Program-made: the position numbers and the translations under genes
In this document: positions 6,622 to 11,785 of the stretch, piece after piece
Numbering within the stretch: the first letter of the stretch is position 1
Layout: the number at the start of each line of letters is the position of its first letter
Notes under the pieces: model-generated
What the model saw: only the letters and a program-made list of their open reading frames with translations
Databases searched by the model: none
What the model was told of the DNA's origin: nothing
Source: Irineochytrium annulatum
Lineage: Eukaryota; Chytridiomycota; Chytridiomycetes; Chytridiales; Chytridiaceae
DNA: 11,785 bases
Assembly (NCBI GenBank): GCA_027600665.1
Contig: JADGJL010000944.1
Location: 1-11,785 of the forward strand
Reading direction: 5' to 3'

Positions 6622-9310
6622 ATGGACCCAGCGCCGCGCCAGACCGCCCCGCAACAGAGAGGTCGCGGCCTCCAGGACGCCCTGGACATCGCCGTCGCGA
6701 GCTCAGACAGCCTGCATCGCCATACGACCGCTACAACGGCCTCGTCATCAGCCTCCCGACGCCAAACCACGCCTCCGCGCGATCAGATTCCACCCGTTGG
6801 CGAGCAGAACTCGGCGGGGCTCGATGATGCCACTGATCTCAAAGCCCGGCTCCTGGCCCTTGAGGATGAGCTGAGGAGCATTCGGATTGGTCAGCAGCAG
6901 CGGCAGCATCAGTTGGGCGAGGCGACGTTGGTGGGCAGCGACACGACGGAGGTTAACTCTGCGGAGAAGACCACGGTCTTAGGTGGGAAGGGGCATGCAG
7001 ATGGGAACCAGCGCGAAGACCTTGACTGGTGGCAGAAAGGATATCTCAAGTTCTACACGATCGATGTAAGTTCTTGCTATTCACGAGTACGGCTTCGCGT
7101 ATCTTACTGTCATCTCTGTCACCAGCAATGCCGCCAGTGTGCCCACCCCAACCATTTACCTCCCAACCCCGACATCCACTCCTACTACCGCCTCGACTAC
7201 ACCGGCCACCAGAACCTGATCTCCCTCGTCCACTTCCACAACGAATCCTTCAACTGCTGGTCGCACCTCCTCACCGCCCTCCTCTTCGTCATCCTCTTTA
7301 TCTGCACCGCCCTATCGGTCCCGCCCTTTGCCGCCCTCTCCTCCACCGACCGCGTAGTCGTCGCCATCTACTGTGTGGTCGTCGTCTTTGCCATGATCTC
7401 CTCGGCACTTTTCCACCTCAACCTCTCTCACCGCGACGCGGGCGCGTACCGATGCTTCGGGTGCCTCGACTACGCCGGCATCTCGGTCACGAGCGCCATG
7501 ATCAGCATCACGCAGGCCTACTTTCTGTTCACGTGCCAGCCGGGTATCAGAAACGGATGGTTCGTCGTCTTGTCGCTGTTGTCGCTCGTCGGTGTCGTGG
7601 GACCGTTGTTTAGCGGCTGGTGGAAGGACTTGTTTGCCAAATTCAGGATTACTATCTACGTCGTCGCGGCTTTGATCTGCTACGGCCCCGTGCTTCACTA
7701 CAGCGCCTTGTACGGTTCCGCTAACATGCCGGGCGGGATCTTTGTCCCTGGGACGGCCCTGCTCCTGATCCTCCAGCTCGTCGGCACGCTCATCTACGGG
7801 TACCGCCTACCGGAGCGGTGGGCGCCGGGCAAATTCGACCGCGGGTGGAACAGCCACAACATCTGGCATTTCTTGACGGCCGTCAGCGTTATCATCCACC
7901 TAATTGTTTTGGTCGACCTCTCGTCCGTCATCCACGAGTGGGACTGCGCCGTCCGTGCGCCGATGGCTAAACCATTCTCGATCGCCGTGCCACCGAGGGC
8001 AGAAGACGGCTTCGGCCACTTGACGTGGCGTGTCCCGGACCCGAGTTTTGACCCGGTCGCGAGCACGACGAGCAGTCTCTTCTCAATCGTCGGCATGTTG
8101 GGCGCTGTCTGCCTGGCCATGAGGTTTGACTTTGCGAGCGGGAGGTATGACCCGCTGCCGAGCACGAAGGGGTGGAGCCTTCTTAAGATGTGGAGGTTCA
8201 ATCAGACGCTTATCCCAACGGACTTTTTCGCAAATCTGGTCGTGGTCTACATCTGGGTGCGTGCCGCGTTACGATTGTTGTCAGCTGAAGTATTAGACTA
8301 ACCAAAACCCTTTACTAGGCCACCCTCGGCTCGGCCGTCATGGTTCTTTTCTTCGACCTCTCCAAGTTCTTCAGCGTCGTCGGCGGCGTCCATAACGTCT
8401 CCGAGATCGCGATCTGCCTCCTCCTTCAGCGCCGCTGGCGGCGCCTGACTAGCATCTACCCGCCCGTGTTCACCTACCTCGCGACCCTCTGGTTCTTCAA
8501 CGCGAACCTGACATGGCCCATCGACGCTGTCTTCTTCAAGTGGCAGGGGCTCGTATGGGATTTTGTCACGCTGGTCGTGTTTATCAGGCTTTACCTCGCC
8601 CAGCCGAAGAAGCAGGCGGAAAGAGACGGGTGGAGGAGGGACCTGGAGATGCAAAAGGGAAAGGAAAAGCTTTTCGATGCGGCGGAGGAGGAGGACACTG
8701 TCGATGGAAGGGAAGTGGACGTTGGAGGCGCGAAGCGGGACTCGGACTTGACGATGAAGAATCGGAAGCACGGAGATGGTGTTGCATTGGTGCGGGATAC
8801 GAGCGGGGACGATGAGGACGATGAGGAGGCGGAGCGGGAATTTCTTCTGAAGGACGAGTGGACAATGCGTGGAAAGATTGGATTGTGCGTGATCGGGGCG
8901 CTCTTGCACTGGTTGGGGAACACAATCTCGACGCTCAGCCTGACTTTCATGGCCTACTCGCTCTTCCAGTACGCCTATGTCATCGCTTACCCGTTGTACG
9001 GTTACGCTGGTAAGTCTTCCTGCCTTTCTGAGCATTTGTCGTACTAATACCAAATGGTTGTTTTTGTTTTTCAGTCTTCAAGCTCAAGCCCACTGATCAA
9101 ATCAGGAGGTTCAACACGTCATACGGAAAAGAGATGACAACTGTTATCGCCGGCTGCATCGTCGCTCTTCTCTCCGTCTTGATTCTTGTTCAGGAGGCGA
9201 CAGCCGTTGCAAACTCGCAGGCCGCGAACACAACTTCGGGAGCAGGAATGAACGAGACGGCTTCGGTTGTTCGCGCTTTGGTGACGGCGACGGTCCAAGG
9301 GCGAATCTGA
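6622..9310 (+). CDS. PAQR/Izh (adiponectin-receptor/hemolysin III type) membrane protein with extra C-terminal membrane module
   Basis: Exons 6622-7065, 7126-8256, 8319-9009 and 9075-9310 encode 833 residues. Introns are 60, 62 and 65 nt with donors GTAAGT, GTGCGT and GTAAGT; the second has a clear GACTAAC branch and the third TACTAAT. Residues 1-148 are polar and disordered with a short charged helix (70-93). Residues about 186-412 form a PAQR domain: HNES at 186-189, seven hydrophobic segments, SALFH with His245, LDYAG with Asp263, and SHNIWH with His392 and His396. These are the expected zinc-binding positions of this hydrolase-like receptor family (yeast Izh, human ADIPOR). The frame then continues without interruption into about 420 more residues: some eight hydrophobic segments (near 466-483, 514-537, 542-561, 571-590, 600-618, 712-733, 735-755 and 777-795). 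An acidic/basic loop lies at 619-710. I do not recognise this second module. Its role, perhaps in lipid signalling or metal homeostasis, is inference from the PAQR half. Confidence 0.85.
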
Positions 9311-9854
9311 TCGACCAGCTTTTGGACATGCAAGTTACTCTTACAACCTGCATTGAAATTATTCATATATCATGTACACATGCCCCTTTTAATTGTCTTC
9401 GTTTTACATCCTGTATTCGTGTGGTCTGATATACCGCCTAGAGGTGTTGTGCGTCACCTATTTTTTTTTGATGCTGAAAGCATGTTTGAAATTGGTTTTG
9501 CATTTGTTACTTTAGAAAGGCTGTCATATGCCGCTGCCCGTTAGACTTTGTCGCCGTCTCTATCTCTTTTTTTCGGTTATCTATTCGTGCATTTATATGT
9601 GTGGAACCTTTTTTTGTTCCTTTGTTATTTTCCTTTTCAATGTGTTGAATTCGTACATTGCCTGGGTATTGGTATGGTAGTTAAAGGAGATTAGCTGTAC
9701 ATTACATCTTCCTCTGCTCGAAAATTAAGAGGAAACCTGTTGCCAAGAGGGACAAAATTCAAAATAGGTTATACCAGCTTAATACACACCGTACGCAGCC
9801 CGCTCGCCACCCACAAGCAGCTCCCATGAACAAATGCCGTGTTACCGTTCTACA
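9311..9854. other. 3' flank of the PAQR gene, AT-rich spacer
   Basis: These 544 bp after the TGA are T-rich with several T-runs (9462-9470, 9568-9573, 9609-9615) and no canonical AATAAA. The short open frame at 9353-9544 is AT-rich, has no recognisable product and is most likely 3' UTR. Nothing else is visible. Confidence 0.5.
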
Positions 9855-10861
9855 CCAGCATATTAACACCTCCAATATGTCATATAACCCCCCCGAAAAG
9901 ACGGCAATGCTGGCAATCCGTTCGAGATGATTATTGACAACGCCATTGTGCACGGCCTCCTCCACCCTCGCCATAGCCGCCTCGACTCCCTTCGTCTTCT
10001 TTCTTCTGGTCTCCGTCCCCTCCACCTCCCCCCTCGACGCTACCCTCCACCTCTGGCGGCGGCAAGAACCCGCACGGTCTCCAGCGCGGGTGATTGGCCA
10101 CAGTGCACACTCCTCAGATGGGCGGCCTGCGAGGGGGGCACGCCGTCGCGGTCGACCACTATCAAGCAGCTTCCGCTTGTACGAGCTGCATTGCCACGAG
10201 CTGCATTGCCACGAGAAGTCGTTCATTGTCCAGCTGGGAGGCTAGAAGTAGAGGAGCTGCTAAGGAACGGGTCAGAGAAGCAAATGCGGCCGACAGAAGA
10301 AAAAACTGTTTTCCTTGACGTACAAGGTCTTGCGGATCGCCATGTCGGGTGCGCGCTTCTCGTCTATTGGTCTTAAAAGTGCTGGTACAAAAGAGCGGAC
10401 TTGTACTGCGCAAGCAGTTCCTGCACCTCAATCTCCATCGCTTGCAAGTTCCAAAGCGCCATCCTTAACTCCTCCGTCCACTTGAACTTCTTTGTCTCCG
10501 TCGCAGCGGCATGCGTTTCCCCATTCGTACAAGCTCCCGACGTCGCCGAGCCTGCGCTCGATTAAGGATGCGCTCCAACGATGCCATGTGCTAGGCTAGC
10601 CTCCTGCACTTCAATGCGCATCTCCTCCAGCAGGACGTTCGATCTGCCGCCGGAGGTCCATCACGCAGTCGCGGATGATCATCGTCGAGATAACTCTGCA
10701 CCACCATAGTTAGCCTGCATAAACATTAAGTCGTCATACCTTAACCGTAGAAGAGTTATGAGCAGAATTCCTTCAGCACCCCCGTCCCCATTTGCCTCCT
10801 CCTCGACGCCGGCGCGGATGTTCGCTGAGAGTGGCTTCAGCGTCGGTAGGAAGTGTCCCTT
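9855..10861 (-). pseudogene. Broken ubinuclein-like gene (HIR-complex subunit type)
   Basis: Read on the minus strand, coding-like pieces follow in order but in changing frames. 10861-10682: 60 codons including FLPTLKPLSANIRAGVEEE and QANYGGAELS, ended by TGA. 10682-10641: RDCVMDLRRQI in another frame. 10639-10376: VLLEEMRIEVQEASLAHG, a TAA at 10564-10562, then in the same frame TKKFKWTEELRMALWNLQ and on to a TAA at 10375-10373. About 10376-10330: RPIDEKRAPDMAIRKTLYVK after a one-base frame change. 10259-10160: PPSWTMNDFS after a TAG at 10244-10242, and YKRKLLD. The pattern KFKWTEELR...LWNL, then RKxLY, then PxxW...KRKL resembles the middle domain of ubinuclein/Hpc2-type proteins, subunits of the HIR histone H3.3 chaperone. 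The same frame runs on to VEEAVHNGVVNNHLERIAS near 9900. No arrangement of short introns removes all stops and shifts, and one splice donor appears lost after LYVK. Decay is well supported; the family call is moderate. Confidence 0.6.
10183..10215. repeat. 15-bp tandem duplication inside the pseudogene
   Basis: The unit gagctgcattgccac occurs at 10183-10197 and again at 10198-10212, followed by gag. On the minus strand it inserts five residues in frame, doubling WQCSS inside the decayed ubinuclein-like domain. It looks like a replication-slippage product. Confidence 0.85.
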
Positions 10862-11028
10862 CTACGAGAACTCACTGTCATGTTTCTAACAAAAACCTTC
10901 CGAGGGTCAGTCATGGGTGAGGCGTCGTCAAAACCTGCCATTGATTGAAAGTCTGCCATCCAAGCATCCAGCATCCATCAACACGCAGCACTCACGCCAC
11001 CACCTTCCCGGCCCGTCCTCCAGACGCA
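10862..11028 (+). promoter_or_regulatory. Short upstream region of the DHA kinase gene
   Basis: Only about 170 bp separate the recognisable pseudogene from the kinase ATG. The last 80 bp are C/A-rich (catccaagcatccagcatcc and following), typical of a fungal 5' leader. No TATA-like motif is clear, so the promoter probably overlaps the decayed locus. Confidence 0.35.
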
Positions 11029-11785
11029 ATGGCTCTTTCCTACACCGCCGGTGCGTCCCACATTTTCATCTCCTTGTTTTCGTGTTCTAACGAGTGGCAT
11101 CGGCGGCAGACTCGAACGCCGCCATCAACGACGCCCTCCACGCGCATGTGATGCTGCATGGCCATGTGAGGTTGACGAGTGACAGGGTTGTTTATGACTC
11201 GAGAGCCAAGACAAGTGGGAAGGTGATATCTTGATTTTGCTACGTAAAGCATGCTGATTCGCGTTCCCGCAAAGGTATCCATCATAACGGGCGGCGGGTC
11301 AGGGCACGAGCCATCCCACCTCGGCTGGTTGGGCCAAGCGATGGTTCAAGCCGTCGTCTGTGGGTCCCTCTTCGCGAGCCCGTCTTCGTCCCAAGTCATG
11401 ACGGCTTTGGAAAAAGTCACGGGGAGCAAAGGGTCATTGATTATCATTAAGAATTACACGGGGGATAGGTTTGTTGAAGAATGCGTTGCAGGGAGTGGGA
11501 GGCTTAACGACACCCTTCAACAGACTGAACTTTGCCCGCGCCCTCCAACGGCACAACGCCCTCCTCCCTCCCACCACCCCTCCCACGCGCTTCCTCATCA
11601 TTGGCGACGACTGCGCCGTGTCCCGCACGCACACGGCCGGCCGACGCGGCCTCGCGGGCATCATTCTCGTCTTCAAGATCTTAGGCGCCATGGCTGACAG
11701 AGGTGCCACGGTGGATGAGATGTGGGAGGTCGGGAGGAAGATTGGCGAGGAGGGAGGTGTGGGGACTGTTGGGGTGGGTTGGGGG
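11029..11785 (+). CDS. Dihydroxyacetone kinase, N-terminal part (runs off the window)
   Basis: Exons 11029-11050, 11110-11222, 11275-11468 and 11524-11785 (edge) give the first 197 residues. Introns are 59, 52 and 55 nt with donors GTGCGT, GTGATA and GTTTGT and branch sites CTAAC, CTGAT and TTAAC. Splicing restores a continuous DhaK (DAK1) domain that no single frame shows. Residues 50-58 read TGGGSGHEP with Gly53 and His56, and NYTGD ends at Asp109; these match the substrate-binding Gly53, His56 and Asp109 of E. coli DhaK. Further motifs are SLFASPS (76-82), IIGDDCAVSR and AGRRGLAGIILVFKI. The enzyme phosphorylates dihydroxyacetone in the cytosol with ATP, in glycerol use or in detoxifying DHA from methanol metabolism. 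The covalent-substrate His and the ATP-binding DhaL domain lie beyond the window. The segment before GGGSGHEP is shorter than usual and lacks the common EGL..NP motif. The last bases (ggggtgggttgg) contain a possible further donor near 11775. Confidence 0.85.

Noticed and set aside
8298..9053. 251-codon minus-strand frame opposite exon 3 of the PAQR gene
   Set aside because: Shadow of a strongly coding plus strand; it runs across the plus-strand intron without any conserved domain.
9855..10861. Possibility that this is an intact multi-exon gene
   Set aside because: Stops and one-base frame changes fall inside conserved-looking motifs and no set of GT...AG introns of normal length removes them all.
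11223..11274. Start of the kinase at the ATG near 11251, inside an open frame leading to GGGSGHEP
   Set aside because: That ATG lies inside a 52-nt intron; the spliced upstream exons give a better N-terminus and place His56 and Asp109 at their expected positions.
1..11785. CRISPR arrays, transposon ends, terminal inverted repeats, viral or plasmid genes
   Set aside because: None seen; the only repeats are the two short tandem duplications listed.

Overview
The window looks like nuclear DNA of a basidiomycete fungus, probably Agaricomycotina. Protein-coding genes are split by very short introns (52-80 nt) with GT...AG ends and CTRAY-type branch sites. Coding DNA is GC-rich with a strong GC preference at third codon positions, separated by AT-rich spacers. 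Gene families (pirin, PAQR receptor, DHA kinase, GPI-anchored eight-cysteine protein) are typical of filamentous or mushroom-forming fungi. No bacterial-style operons, RNA genes, CRISPR arrays or intact transposons were seen. All exon models are read by eye from splice signals and reading-frame continuity, so ends are reliable only where stated.

Layout, left to right. (1) The 3' end of an unrecognised gene with a low-complexity C-terminus (2-412, +). (2) An AT-rich spacer. (3) A three-exon gene for a 96-residue basic Gln-rich protein on the minus strand (1562-1971), resembling the chromatin-target-of-PRMT1 (CHTOP/Fop) type of mRNA-export adaptor. (4) A GC-rich stretch holding a broken, unrecognised minus-strand gene remnant (2370-2965). 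(5) A two-exon gene for a 92-residue protein with a Stm1/HABP4-SERBP1-like motif (3218-3576, +). (6) An intronless gene for a secreted, probably GPI-anchored eight-cysteine CFEM-like protein (4070-4675, +). (7) A pirin gene on the minus strand (5125-6296) that faces away from (8) a four-exon PAQR/Izh-type membrane protein gene (6622-9310, +); the two share a short divergent promoter. (9) A minus-strand pseudogene (about 9855-10861) whose centre resembles the ubinuclein middle domain. (10) The first four exons of a dihydroxyacetone kinase gene (11029 onward, +), cut by the window edge.

The genes do not form one pathway. They are neighbours in an ordinary gene-rich fungal region interrupted by two decayed loci. 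The most interesting items are the PAQR protein, which carries an extra unrecognised multi-pass membrane module of about 420 residues after its seven-helix domain; the pirin frame, which continues upstream into a hydrophobic N-terminal extension; the small CHTOP-like protein with a duplicated motif; and the ubinuclein-like pseudogene, which has no long open frame and would be missed by ORF-based annotation.
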